DNA of 64,000 nucleotides from Lophium mytilinum (GCA_010093605.1 MU004197.1:620001-684000), one strand, 5' to 3'. Counted from the first letter of the stretch, positions 34,076 to 45,406 are shown. A program made the numbers and translations. Notes: generated by a model not told the origin, from the letters alone.

Positions 34076-34804
34076 GTCCAGCTTTATGCTGGAGACTGAA
34101 GTCTCCTCCGGATGAGCTCCGGGACTCTGTAGAGATGTAGTCAGATATAATATCTTAGATCGAAGTCTCTCAAGCAATTCATACTAAGAACCTTTCGCCT
34201 TTAAGAAACCATAGATAGAGAAGAGCTATTACAGTGTTAGAACAAAGGTCTGTATACTCCTTCCTAACGTCTCTTCTGAATTCTTTGAATATGGAGAGCC
34301 ACTCAGGCAACCAACGGCAACATAGGCTTTAAATCTCGCTTTCATTTACGCTGCCTGGTTTAGTACATCAATTCTCAATTCCCTCTACAATGAACCAGCA
34401 TACCTCACACAGTAGCAAGCAAATACGAACAGACTCTTGTCCAGGTATCGCAATACCAGAACCTTTCTTCTTCAGACCCCCGTACAAGGCGAGCTTTCCA
34501 ATGAAAAATTAAAAGTGTCAGTCACCTCCAGCCAAAGCTGCGAGTAACACCATCCCTTTGCCCGAAGACAAGGCACGAAGGGCAGGCCGTTACGCAGCGT
34601 GGGCAGTAATCCGGCCGCTTGATTTCGAGGGCCTGGATAGGATTGGATTGAGACGGTTACCGTTGAGATTTGATTGGATTAAGACAGTTGACTTTAAGAT
34701 TGATTGATATAGGTTTGCGCATGTTTATACCACTACTTGGGGTGCACATGCAGGAGTTTGATCCTCTAAATGCAATGTAACGGTCAACGCAGCAGAGATC
34801 AGGC

Positions 34805-35005
34805 TGCGCTTTGGTTGGCTGAACACTTGCTGGCTAATCCACCCTCCACGGTGGTAACGATCGATCAAGAGTCGAGTCCGTGGCTGAACGCCTGCTGACT
34901 GGGCCACCCTTCACAGTAGTGCTGAGCGGTCAAGAACAGAACCTGTGGTTGACAGCTTGCTGGTTGGGCTACCCTCCACGGTGGTGTGGAGAGATCAAGA
35001 GTGAA
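34805..35005. repeat. tandem repeat, 65 bp, three copies
   Basis: Copies start at about 34815, 34880 and 34945, exactly 65 bp apart (anchors TTGGCTGAAC, GTGGCTGAAC, GTGGTTGACA). Each contains a CTTGCTGG/CCTGCTGA core, CCACCCTCCACGGTGGT and GATCAAGAG. The CCACGGTGG core is itself palindromic. Confidence 0.85.
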
Positions 35006-35194
35006 ACATATTGAGTGCTATATCCGGCTTCCCAAGCTTGTGTCCTAGTAATGTAGTACAAGGGAACTTGTCGCGGAAAAAGGAGCTGTAGGCCGTGTAC
35101 TTGATGTATCAAAAGATAACGATAATAATAAAAGAGAAGGATAGGCTAAATACAAGGAACGAGACTCGTGCTGTTAGTTGGGTAGTGTAGGAAA

Positions 35195-35800
35195 TCAGGG
35201 TGTTTCGAGAAGGGACTTGGTGAGGTCCCGATTCTTGGTTCCCTGCTTTCAACATTGAAGCTGATTGCCTAGCAGTACGTTGGGCCACCTCAAACGCTGG
35301 TACACGGGCTTTAAATGGATGAGTGCTGTGGCCTAAATTAGACGAGATAGCAGAATTTTAGTGTTTCAAGCAAGGATTAGAAGAGTTGTAATTCTCGGGT
35401 GCTCGCTTTTGATATCGAAGCTGAGTATCGGGCAGTAGGCTGGGCCCCTTCAGACGGCACTATTCCGGGTGCAAACGAACGAGTGTCATGCTGCTAAGTT
35501 ATTGGGCTAGTGGATATATGGTGTTTCGAGCACTGATCCATTAAGGGTTTGATTCTTGGGTACTTGCTTTGGACATCAAAGCTAATTGTTAAGCAGTACG
35601 TTAAGCCACTTCAGGCGGTACTACTACGTGAGCAAATAAATGAGATCCACGCCTCTAAATAGACGATTTACCAGAAGCTTGATTTTTCGAGCGCGGATCT
35701 GGCACGGTCTTCGTTCTTGGGTGCTTGCTTTCGACATCGAAGCTGATCGCCACTTAGCATGTTGAGCCACTTCAGACGGTATCATTCGAAGCGCAATTTC
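35195..35800. repeat. tandem repeat, 160 bp, four copies
   Basis: The anchor TGTTTCGAG recurs (with one or two changes) at 35201, 35362, 35522 and 35683, so the period is 161, 160 and 161 bp. Each copy shares CTTGGGTGCTTGCTTT, CATCGAAGCTGA, AGCAGTACGTTGGGCCACTT-like and CAGACGGTAC blocks. Copies differ by scattered substitutions but hardly any indels. No open frame spans the array. The unit is close to a nucleosome repeat in length. Confidence 0.85.
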
Positions 35801-35959
35801 GTACCTACCATAGCCCTACCGCTGCTCCTTAACAGAAGTGAAACTACCAGATTAAACTCAGTGCACGAGTACTGCTTTGGGAGGTCTTGGCAATATCGAT
35901 TAACTTAATCCAAAGGACTGTAAATTAGTTTTTCCCGCGGAGCTTCCAGGGTGAATGGA

Positions 35960-36499
35960 TATATAGTACTAGGCCATAAGTCTAGGCACATCTAAATGCG
36001 ACTGCTCCATTCTCGGTTCTGCTCTATCGACACCACTGTAAGGGGTGCCCCGGGTGGGATGTCTCTAGTAAACCAAATAGCAGTGTAATTTCCACTGCGT
36101 GGACCAATATATTGTATTTAGAGGTAGCGTGCCAGCTTCTAAGTTTGCGCACATCTATACACAACCGCTCTGTATTCGCTCCTACTCTATCAACACTACT
36201 ATAAGGGATTTCCCAGGTACGATGTCCCTAGTTAACTAGATAGTAGTGTTATCTCCACTACGGTAACCCATTACATTGTATTTAGAGTTCGCGTGCCAGG
36301 TTATAAGTTTAGGAACAGGAGCATAACACTGCTCCGGCTTCACTCTTGCGTACTCGACACTACTGCAAGGAGCACCCCAGCTGTGGGGTAATGGCTAGAT
36401 CAAAAGGTAGTCTGATCTCTACGGTGTTAATTACCACATCGTATGCAAAGTTTCCAGAGCCTGCCGGGGCGCCCTAAGCAGTTGCAAAAGGTGCCCAAC
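35960..36499. repeat. tandem repeat, 163-164 bp, three copies
   Basis: The anchor TCTATCGACAC recurs at 36023, 36187 and 36350 (last copy GTACTCGACAC). An earlier block, ATAAGTCTAGG-like, recurs at 35976, 36139 and 36303. Each unit carries CACTACTGTAAGGGGTGCCC, TAGTGTTATCTCCACT and ACATTGTATTTAGAG versions. The third copy runs into the Cys-rich relic frame. A fourth, solitary copy is at 41241-41389. Confidence 0.85.
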
Positions 36500-36731
36500 G
36501 CGGCTGCCTCCGCCTCGTCGTCTATGCTGCCAGCATTACCACAAGAAGAAGTTGGCCTGCAACGGCTCGTTTCCCTGCTCGGAGTGCGTGCTGATCCGGG
36601 AGACTTGTGTGTTCCGGAAGTGTCCTCGCTTCCATAGTACTAGGCATGGTGGTGATGGGGTCGGCAAGAAAGATAGGGTCTGCAAGAAGAATGACCGCAC
36701 TCCAGTGCATGGGGAGCTAGGTCTGGAGTAG
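36440..36731 (+). pseudogene. relic of a Zn2Cys6-like finger
   Basis: A reading frame without any start codon runs into TAG at 36729. It encodes CCQHYHKKKLACNGSFP then CSECVLIRETCVF and RKCPRFH. Spacing from the second Cys is C-x2-Y-x6-C-x5-C-x2-C-x6-C, which is the fungal Zn2Cys6 pattern with the second Cys replaced by Tyr. The basic run KKK before the third Cys position and PCSEC fit the same family. The frame begins inside the third 163-bp repeat unit. It may be an exon fragment or a decayed gene; a full binuclear cluster could not form. Confidence 0.4.
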
Positions 36732-37415
36732 AGGGGTGGAGGCTGGGGTGGTATCGTGTGGTTGGGGGATAGGGGTTGGGTGGCCTTGATTCTTTATACA
36801 TTTTACATCATGTTCTTTCTGCACGTGCATGATTGTCTTCCTCACCAGAAAACCTTCGGGTGGACTACTTAAGCCGGACTCGGTGCTTTATAGAGCTGTG
36901 GTTCTGAATGCCTGGAATGTGATGGTTGTGCTCTACAAGTCTTACATAAGGACCATTGGAAGGCATAAGGTTCCTTAAGTATACATTGGTAGAGAGTAGA
37001 TGCTTTCTGCGAGCAGTGATGACGTTGTCTGAGGTAGCCCAGTGCCTTTTGAGCATGTGCAAGATGATTAGTATTTATGTCCAGGATGGGCTGCGAAGCA
37101 CGAGAATAGAATGCGACGAGTTTTGGCGAAGGCGACAAGAAGGTAGTGGGATCTTGACGAATTCATCGGCAGAAACCCAATTTCCCTTTCGCACAGTGCT
37201 ATCACCGCCTGAGGTGGCCCGGCGTCTTGTCAGAATGCGCAAAACTGTCAAGAACTTCGTACAAGCTGTGGTGCAATGCTCGAAGCTATCTGCGAGCCTT
37301 TCTCTGAGGCGATTAGGAGGTGGCAGGGTCAAAATTCAAGAGCTAGGAATCAATTCTCCGATTGCATACGTACATCCCCCTTCTCTGCAACCCTACAGAG
37401 GTTGTGACAAGCACC
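36732..37415. other. intergenic, nothing recognised
   Basis: About 680 bp separate the finger relic from the end of the transporter gene. Two overlapping frames on opposite strands (36869-37432) repeat short similar words such as GAGGTAGCCCAGTGCCTT and GAGGTGGCCCGGCGTCTT, 179 bp apart, hinting at one more degenerate duplication. No gene is supported. Confidence 0.35.
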
Positions 37416-39053
37416 TCAAATGGTATACTTGAAATGCGGATGTCTATATCCCAGCTTTCCTTCATCTCCTTCTGTGAGCCGCGAATCCCGTTGCCCCGTC
37501 TCGCGTTTCTTGTTCTCCCATTTGCAGTAGAGGATATTCGATGTGGAGAGTATGATGGAGAAGGCTAGCATACCGATATTGATGGCATGGCCGGTGTAGT
37601 AGCGCGGTCTGCAAGACGCAAGGCGTTAGAAGAATACCGTCTACATTTCGTAATGTGAAAAAGGGGGGCAGACTTACGCATCCTCTTGTAGATAAGTAAA
37701 CGTAGCAATAAAAGCTGCCATATTCCCAATCATGATCTGAGTCCCCGTACCAGTAGCTCGGACATAGTGGGGCGCGAGGTTGTTAGATAGCCAGCCCATT
37801 ACCAGCGGACTGCAGGGGAACACGCCGACGGCTACGAAAAAGGTGCCGCCGTAGCGAGTGTGAGGGTGAGGACTGGCTATGAGCATTATGTACCCAACGA
37901 TAGCGAGAGATGCGAGCCCAATCGCCAGGGGGCCGCGGACGCGGAGCTTATCAGAGCAATATCCAGTCAAAAGTACAGCGATGAACGAGCAGAAATTCGG
38001 CGGGACGGTCAGGAGCTGTGCCTTTACCTTGGTGAAACCGAGACCTTTGATGATGGTTGGGAGGAAGAGCGAGAAGGAGTAGATAGGCGTGATGATGGCG
38101 AAGAAGTTGAGGGAGAGAAAGACAGTATTCCAGTTAAAAATGGCTCGGCGCACCCAGTACCAGTCAAACTTCTCGTCCGCGACATCGGCGGCAGGTGCGG
38201 AGCCGTGTGCGTCGGAGCGCATTCGCGCAAGGGCTCCTTCATATTCTTCTTCGGTCAGGAACTTGACATCGCTGGGGGTATGTGGGAGGAAGAAGAAGGA
38301 TGTTATGCCGTAGGCGACTGTGATGGCGCCTTCTACGAAGAAGATAAAAGGCTAAGACATGTGAGCATTTGAGGCGCTGAAATTGCTCATGGGGAGACGT
38401 ACCCAGCCTTTGTAGCTTCCAGAGTTGATTTCCCCGAGTCCAGTTGCGAGTAGGCCGCCGAAAGCTCCACTTAGCGGTGCGGCGCAGTAGAACAGTGTGA
38501 TTCGATATAGCAGTTGATGTCGCCGGTAGAACATAGAAAGGTACACGATCATGCCACCTAGCAAGCCTGCTTCGCACAGCCCGAGAAAGAATCGAGCAAC
38601 TAGGAGACCTGAATAGCTCTTCACGAATCCAATGCACATGCTGACAAGTCCCCATGCTGTCACGAGGAACGGCAGGTAATATCCTGCCCTGAAGTACTTG
38701 AGCACCAAGTTGCTGGGCACATCATAGCAAACGTAGGGGACATAGAAGACCGCCAGCGCAATGTTGAACTTATTGGCATCGAGGTGGAGCTCATCAGCTA
38801 GACCATCGATTCGTGCGTTTCCTATGTTGCTTCGATCGATGAAGGCGAAGAGCCAGAATCCGAATAGCCATGGCACGAGATGCTTATCGAACTTGCGAGT
38901 GATTCGTTTGTCCAGCTCTAGGTCAATAGTAGCAGCACCTTCCCATGTCGTGTTGATCTTCTCGATATCAGACCGCTTTTCCGCATCAGCTGGCACGTAT
39001 TCAGGCTCTCTGTGGTCAATGTGTTCAGGTAGCGAGGAAGGTTTGGTATCCAT
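37416..39053 (-). CDS. MFS anion transporter, allantoate-permease type
   Basis: Exons 39053..38403, 38351..37678 and 37608..37416 join in phase to give 505 aa. The small last exon encodes PRYYTGHAINIGMLAFSII and a hydrophilic tail ending HFKYTI. The protein has the layout of the anion:cation symporter (Dal5/Tna1) subfamily: a hydrophilic N-terminus, FIDRSNIGNARIDGL after helix 1, RFFLGLCEAGLLGG in helix 4-5, FLPHTPSDVKFLTEEEY in the central loop and about 12 helices. Such permeases take up organic anions such as allantoate, nicotinate or pantothenate; the substrate is not decided by sequence. It lies between the repeat block and cyclin H, divergent from the latter. Confidence 0.9.
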
Positions 39054-39728
39054 GATGAAGCTAGGTAGAAAAGGAGGGAAGAAGTTGACTAAGACAGAAG
39101 ACGACGAAAGGGTGGGTGATCTTGACGAAAGCCAGTCTGTGCGACAGGCTCAGCCAGGTTCTTGTAGATAGATTGATCTCGGTGATTGGCCATCACGTGT
39201 GCTGCATCCTAGTAAACCTTCCCCGCAGTGCATTAGGAGCTCCCGGATGGGGACCCTTGGGCATCGTCATAGACGGCGATGGGGGTAGCATGCACAAAGG
39301 TTCCTATCATTCTCCGGTGATAGGTCACGAATGGCCTGTTGTTGCTTGCGATTCACCCGCTCGGTACCTACCTGCTCATTCGGGGCGCTACAGGTGACGG
39401 CCAAGAGCTATTGAGTGTCACAGCATCTGTGAGGGGAAACAAATGAGTGAGATCGGCAAGGATCTGCTTTGAAAGAGCGGCATTGAGCGGCGGCAGCTGA
39501 AAAAGCTCTACCTTCCTTGTGCCGTTAATTATTGGATCAGATTCGTGATAATAGTGAATGATCGATGCTAGAATAATGAAAACAACGTCGTGATAGGCAG
39601 TTTTGGTGTTGAGGTCGCGCCAAGCCAAATTGCGGGTCTTCCCGCGCTTCTCCAAAGCGACAAGACCTCTTGCTTTGACCTCACCTCTCGGTATCAAAGC
39701 CAATGATTACACGGACTCCGCTGGCAGG
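39054..39728. other. divergent promoter, transporter and cyclin H
   Basis: A 675-bp gap between divergent starts. The frame that opens before cyclin H has no ATG until 39729. No repeat or RNA gene was recognised. Confidence 0.4.
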
Positions 39729-41035
39729 ATGCGGTTGACCGAAGATGAGATCTATCGGTCCTCTACTCAGTTCCGCCTTTGGTCATTTACGCCCGGGCCG
39801 CTGGCTTCGCTGCGCGCCACCACCAATTCTACAGCGACTCAACGCGTCAAAGCCGCTGTAAAACGTCTGAGAGAGTCGAGGACCCAGAGCGAGACTAACA
39901 GTGAAGCCGAGAATGGAACCTCCACGCCCGTCAACTTCAACCGGGAGCCGGACTGCCTCACCACAGAGGAGGAGATGAAGGTCGTAGAAGCCTTCTGCGA
40001 GAGGGCTATTAAACTGGGAGAGTTTCTGAAATTCCCCAGCAATGTGACTGTAAGCTTCCACAGCCTCGGTGGAAATCGTGTCTCTTCTAATCACGATCGC
40101 AATGTTAGGCTACTGGCGTACAATACATAAGGCGATTCTACCTCTTCAACTCTCCTATGACATACGAGCCCAAGTCCATAATGATAAGTGCACTGTTCCT
40201 TGCAAACAAGATCGAAGACAACAAGATGGAATGCAGCGACTATGCCAACAGCATACCGGGTACAACCAAAGAACAAGTGCTCGCTCCCGAGTTCCTCATC
40301 ACGCAAGCTCTACGCTTCACCTTTGATATACGACATCCGTTTCGTGGTTTGCAGGGAGGTCATATGGAGATGTTGGCAATAGCGCAAGGAAAAGCTGCTG
40401 TACTCCCATACGTTGAGAGAACAGCGGGTGAACTCCAGCAAGAGATGCTCAAACTGCCTATACTGCCTGGAGGCGTGGCTACCAAAATGTCTCAACATCA
40501 GGTCGAGAACCGACTCCTTGCAGCTACGGACAAAGCGAAACATACTTTGAGGTCCTCTGCCATACAGTCGGATGCTTACTTCCTCTATACACCCTCGCAG
40601 ATCTGGCTTGCAGCCTACCTCCTAGCTGACGAAGTCCTCGCTTTATTTTACCTCTCCACCAAATTCCCTAGCACCATCGACGCTGAGACTCCAACCGGCA
40701 TCGCCAAGTTGAAGGTCGTGGCGACTGTTAGGGCATGCGCCTCGGTTCTAGCACCAGACCCAGCTCTGCAGAAGTTGAGCAATGCCGAGAGGGACGCGAT
40801 GGTAAAGCAAGAAGTCAATGCAGTGAAGGCTATCCTTGTCAAGCTTCGCCACTGCCAAGATCCTGATAAGATGGATTTGGTGAAGCTCAACAAGGCGCAG
40901 AAGAGGGATGCTGGGGCAGAAGGTAAGCTAGAGGAGAGCGTTGCCAAGAGGCGAAAGCTAGAGCGAGAGAAGAATGAAAAGGAAGCCGATGAGTTCTGGG
41001 GTCCAGAACTCCCTAAGAATGGGAAGAAGGCTTAG
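39729..41035 (+). CDS. CCL1: cyclin H of TFIIH / CDK-activating kinase
   Basis: Exons 39729..40049 and 40109..41035 (59-nt intron) encode 415 aa. The start MRLTEDEIYRSSTQFRLWSF is the typical cyclin H opening. The first cyclin box contains YIRRFYLFNSPMTYEPK and SALFLANKIEDNK; the second cyclin fold continues through IQSDAYFLYTPSQIWLAAYL. The C-terminus is charged and basic. Cyclin H partners Cdk7/Kin28 and Mat1/Tfb3, phosphorylating the RNA polymerase II tail and, in many species, cell-cycle CDKs. The first in-frame ATG is 39729, which agrees with the conserved N-terminus. Confidence 0.93.
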
Positions 41036-43834
41036 GTCTACGCCTAGACTCATTGCAAGGCGTTTTGGATCTGGGGATAAGAGGTTGAGATAATATCTCC
41101 GTTGGGTAAGCATTTCAGGAGCTTTTCGGGGTCTGCAAGGTAGCCATCCCTTAGGCATGAATGGATTTCTACTATTTGCCTAAATCCTCTCATCTGCGCT
41201 AGCCAAGTGATATTTCACAGCCCTGGCGCGATCCTTGCCCGACTGGCGCCACTGTGAGGGGTGACTCAGGCAGCAGCTGTTGCATTGGTAAAAGAGTAGT
41301 CTGATTTCCACTGAGTTGGCTTTTACATCGTATCTGGAAATTTAGCAGCGTATTGGACTACCCCAAGCAGTCGCAAGAGGTACCCAAACTTAGATCTTGG
41401 TACTGTACGATTTGATGCCGAAGAAGGATAAGTCGTCACATGCTCCCTAGGCCAACTCCGATGTAATCACGGGTATCACGTGTCTGACGCGGAGCTTTCC
41501 TATAAAACCTTCCACTCCTTCCGCTATTCTTTCTCCAGATCATTAGCAGGCTCGAGGTTGTTCAACAGTTGGGATCGGCCTGGCTATGGGGACGGGGCTG
41601 TCAACATCGCAATCGTGGCTATGTATGAGCAGTGGCGGTGTCGGAGGATCAAAACCAAACCACACGACACACACATGGAGGGAGCAGAAGTCAGACCGGC
41701 CCTGGGTACCTCCACGAAGCTGATGCTCTGCACCATCCCCTCAACCTATTGTCCGCCATCATCATCCAGAATCGCATCTCTCTAAAATCTGCGCCACTCA
41801 TTCCTCTCCCTCATCACCACGCACTCCAACACCCATCCCTACAGAACGAAGAAGCACACCATCATCATTATCCCCCTTCCTCCCTCCACTCCTCACGCCT
41901 TCTCCCCACTCATTCGGCATGTCAACTGGGTGATTTGCACCCGCACCCTCTTCCCCTCTTCCCACCATTCGGTTTGCATGGAAAGGATTGTTGCACCCTC
42001 CCCATGGGTCTTTGCTATAGCTTTTGTTGATCCTCCACACCTATCACATTGTTGATACATCAGCGTTGGTGCACCATTTGTATCCCCCTCTAATGATGTT
42101 GATCCAGACACTGGGCTCACGTAATATCGGTTTATGTTATGCGTTTGACCCCCTGAATCTTCTCCTCCTCTCCTCTGCTCTGGAGGAAAGATTGAGAGGG
42201 GGAGGAGGTTATATACCAGATTTAGAGACGGAGACGGGTAAGAGACTTGGCGGGCACGTGGGATGCGGCAGAGCACGTGATTGGAAAGCGAGAGAAGGGG
42301 TATAGCACTCGTAGGGGAACGTGTGATATAGGCAGAGACCCAGAATTCCAATCCCCAGCATTCCCCATTACGTTCCCCGCTTGCTCGCCATCTCCCAGAC
42401 TTCGAGAATATGATACCAACACTATCACAACACTAGCCCATAAGTCTGGGCCCACTCCTTCACCACTGCATGGGGTCCCCCCGCGGGATTTCGAAAGCCC
42501 AGTGGCGATGTCGACGTGCAAGAACCGCATATTAGACTAGTTTTTTGCTGTCCGCTCCGCCTACTCCTTTCGTATCACCTCTACGTACAAGATCCCGCTG
42601 TCTGGAGTGGCCCAATTACGAGGCAACTAGCCGGTCAAGAGGGTGTCTAATATAGACTGCGTGGATATCGGGATGCGGCTACTCACTATAACTGAATAGA
42701 CGGGCCGGCTAGAAATCACTCTCCTCAGGACAAGGATCTTGCGAGCGGGATGCCACCGTCCGGAGTAGCTTGAGTAGGTCAGATTTTTTGGGACAAACGG
42801 TAGCCTAGAATGCCAAAGCCCACCCACTCACACCCATAACCAAAACACTATTATCCTAATCTACCATTACACCCCCGTCATCCCTCCCAAAACGCCCAAG
42901 AACAAGAACACGCAAAAAGACAATCCAGTAGACATTTCATCTCATTGGTACTCGGTACTGTTGTTACAAAGTCCCTGCCACCCATCTCGCAATCTCGTTT
43001 TCCCGTGTCCGCTTCCGCTGTGCTGCTGCTCCAAACCCGCTTTACTAGAAACATCTCTCCCCGATAAAGAACATATGAAGTGTTATCCTAACCTCGCCGC
43101 TCGACTCCGCTCCGTTGGAGCTAGGATATATCATCCCCATCCCGTCGAATCTGTAGTCCTTCCACAATGCCGTCGTCGTTGCTAAGAGCCGTTCCATGCC
43201 GTTCATCCACACGAACGCATAGATGAACGACCAGCCCAGCCCAGCCCAGCGCGAAGCCACCGCCAAAGCGAAAGAGAAAAGACGGAAGTGAGAAGGTGGG
43301 AATACGCAATACAATACGCAATGCAATGCCTCCAGGAAAAATCATTGTCATACCTTTCTTTCCATCAAAACCAAAACAAACCCGGAATGTCATCTCCCAT
43401 CCACACCACCTCTCTGGTTCAGAAGAGAAACAAAAATCCAGATGCTGGTGTGTGGTTGACTCGCTCAGTTCCAGTTGCCACAATAGAATTATCCAGACGC
43501 CCCTCGTAATCGCATCCATGCCACCCGCATTTGTGTGTGTATGTGTGGGTGTGTGTACTCGCGCTCCGCATTGCCTTATCGAACCCAGGAAACTCGTTGC
43601 AAAAATTGATATTAAGGTGTTTTGGTATTGTGTTTTGGGGGAGGTCGAAGTCTTGTGGGTTCATGAAACGCCCGTATCCAGCGGATGTGTGAGTATGAGA
43701 GAGGTGGTTTAGTTGGAGTGAATCGAATATCCCACAATCCGCAGCCGGGCAGGAAATTAGCAAGAACGACGCTGGGCGCACTCTACTCGGTCCATCGAGA
43801 GCGCCAGAACCGTCCCTACTAACGTCAGCCTCGG
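41036..43834. other. 2.8-kb gene-poor stretch
   Basis: This region lies between convergent cyclin H and SMI1. It holds one dispersed repeat copy (41241-41389), a C/T-rich part at 41740-41990, two CACGTG words (42255 and 42272), a (CAGCC)n run near 43230 and a GT-rich run near 43530-43555. Frames of 90-150 codons occur on both strands but overlap and lack motifs. Long 3' UTRs may fill part of it. Confidence 0.4.
41241..41389 (+). repeat. solitary copy of the 163-bp unit
   Basis: This 149-bp stretch aligns end to end and without net length change to 36351-36499. Shared words include GTAGTCTGAT, TTTACATCGTAT-like, CCCCAAGCAGT and the junction GCAAGAGGTACCCAA versus GCAAAAGGTGCCCAA. It therefore covers both the repeat unit and the first codons of the finger relic. 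Here the two Cys codons of CKRC read as Arg and Tyr. Confidence 0.75.
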
Positions 43835-45406
43835 CTATATCTCGACTGTCTTCAGATCGCCAACTTCACTGGCAATCCCGTTCTTGACGATCCCGTCTAT
43901 CTTCTTCGTGTCCTTATTCTCCTTCTCGCTACCGAAGCTCGTCCGGGGTGTTGAGCCCAGCAGGTCGTCGCTCGGTCGGGGTGTGTCAACGGACACGAGT
44001 TTCTCGACAGGCGTGCCGTTCCTAGGCCCTAGGTCGGTATGGACTCGAATCGGGGCTGGGTTCTCCTCCGCAACCCTCGCCAACGGGCTGGAGATGTGCG
44101 CTCTTGGGCTCGCCGTTGGCTTGGACTTCTGCGAGAAGCGTTGGGGGCTTCGTCCGCGCTCCTCGGCCGTGCTCGTTGTCGGGCTTGCGTAAGGACTGTT
44201 TGCGCTATGAGCACTGCCTGGCCCCTGGGACCCACCAACATTAGAATTAATATGTAACGCGGACTGCGGCCGCCTCTTTGGCCCACGCCGTCCGTACTTC
44301 TGATCGCAACGCCAGCGGAGGATCTCGAGGTAGGCTGGTTCGACGTTCTGGCGCTTGAACTCGCGCAGCTTGAGCTCGCCGCTGTCTTCGTCTACGAAGG
44401 GCTTGTCGGTCTCGAAATCGTCGGCGGCCATTGCGAGCAGGTGGGCCCATGAGCGTGCAACGACGTATTTGCAGTCGTAGTCGCGGCCGAAAATGATGAT
44501 CTGGCCCCATGTGCCAGCTGGTCCGGGCGCAAGATCAGTCGCCAGGTAGTTTCCTCCCCAGTCTCGAGCGAGAGGAATCCAGGCAGGATGAGCGTACGCT
44601 TTTTGGATTGCATTCGGAGGCTGGGACTCCTGGCGACTCTGCAGCTGTTCCCGCCAGAGGGGATTGGTCGATTGCTGTGCCGCGGGTGGAGGAGCCGCGG
44701 AGGACGAGGCACCGGCAAACGCCTTCAAGGGCGCTTGAGGAATTCGGATGTTGGGCTTCTTGGCAAGATACTCTTCGGCGACCTTTCGCCAGTTTTGCCA
44801 CTCGTGGACGATTTCCTCGCAGTCGAGCACCATGCAACTGAACAGCACGCCGGTGGGCAGGCCTCCGCGCTCCTGGCCGTCGTGTATTTGTAATGATTCG
44901 CGGACATCTTGCGGCAATGTGCAGTCCAGCTCGTGCTCGAGCTCGTTGACGTCGTTGGAGGTGCAGCCCTCGCAGAGGTTGTCGAACAGCTCCTCGTAGT
45001 GGGTTTCCAGCCAGCGCTCAATGCGGCCCCAGGAGTGTCCCAACGGCTGGGCCGGCGGCAGGCCTTCGTTGAAGTCACGCATGGGGATCTCGCCCGACGG
45101 GCTTTTGGCGTCGAAGGCCTCGGAGTCGGCGGTGTTTTGGCGGCTCAGCGAGGACCGCATTCCAGGGGAGTAGGGCGAGTGCGGCGACATAGGCCCCTTG
45201 GGAGAGCCGATGAAGCCATTGCTCATGGCCGGGTCGTCCTGGGCGTAGGAGGACAGGTCCACGCGTGATTCTATGCCCGTGGTCGCAACGGAGGTGAGAG
45301 GGGCGTGGCGGCTCTGGGGCAAGGGGATATGGCGGCCGGTGCGGTAGGGCGAGTCGTGGGAGGCATGGCGGTCGTTGGAGGTCATGGAGTGCCAAAAGGT
45401 CCGCAT
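43835..45406 (-). CDS. SMI1: cell wall assembly regulator Smi1/Knr4
   Basis: The long frame gives 523 aa from MRTFWHSMTSNDRHASHDS. A Ser/Pro-rich N-terminus precedes the SMI1/KNR4 domain at about 130-360: WGRIERWLETHYEELFDNL, LHDGQER-like IHDGQERGGLPTG, NYLATDLAPGPAGTWGQII and FGRDYDCKYVVA. The C-terminal third is disordered. Smi1/Knr4 links the cell-wall integrity kinase Slt2 to glucan-synthase gene control. A consensus acceptor (TGCAG) lies just upstream, so a further 5' exon and a slightly earlier start (frame reads FADSM) are possible. The gene is convergent with cyclin H across the long gap. Confidence 0.92.
   Translation of the reverse strand: MRTFWHSMTSNDRHASHDSPYRTGRHIPLPQSRHAPLTSVATTGIESRVDLSSYAQDDPAMSNGFIGSPKGPMSPHSPYSPGMRSSLSRQNTADSEAFDAKSPSGEIPMRDFNEGLPPAQPLGHSWGRIERWLETHYEELFDNLCEGCTSNDVNELEHELDCTLPQDVRESLQIHDGQERGGLPTGVLFSCMVLDCEEIVHEWQNWRKVAEEYLAKKPNIRIPQAPLKAFAGASSSAAPPPAAQQSTNPLWREQLQSRQESQPPNAIQKAYAHPAWIPLARDWGGNYLATDLAPGPAGTWGQIIIFGRDYDCKYVVARSWAHLLAMAADDFETDKPFVDEDSGELKLREFKRQNVEPAYLEILRWRCDQKYGRRGPKRRPQSALHINSNVGGSQGPGSAHSANSPYASPTTSTAEERGRSPQRFSQKSKPTASPRAHISSPLARVAEENPAPIRVHTDLGPRNGTPVEKLVSVDTPRPSDDLLGSTPRTSFGSEKENKDTKKIDGIVKNGIASEVGDLKTVEI

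Noticed and set aside
42540-42830. Possible MITE-like inverted repeat (ACTAGTTTTTT... and ...GTAGCCTAG)
   Set aside because: The arms match only in scattered words and no target-site duplication is visible.
43230-43560. Microsatellite-like CAGCC and GT runs
   Set aside because: Only three to six units each; ordinary low-complexity sequence.
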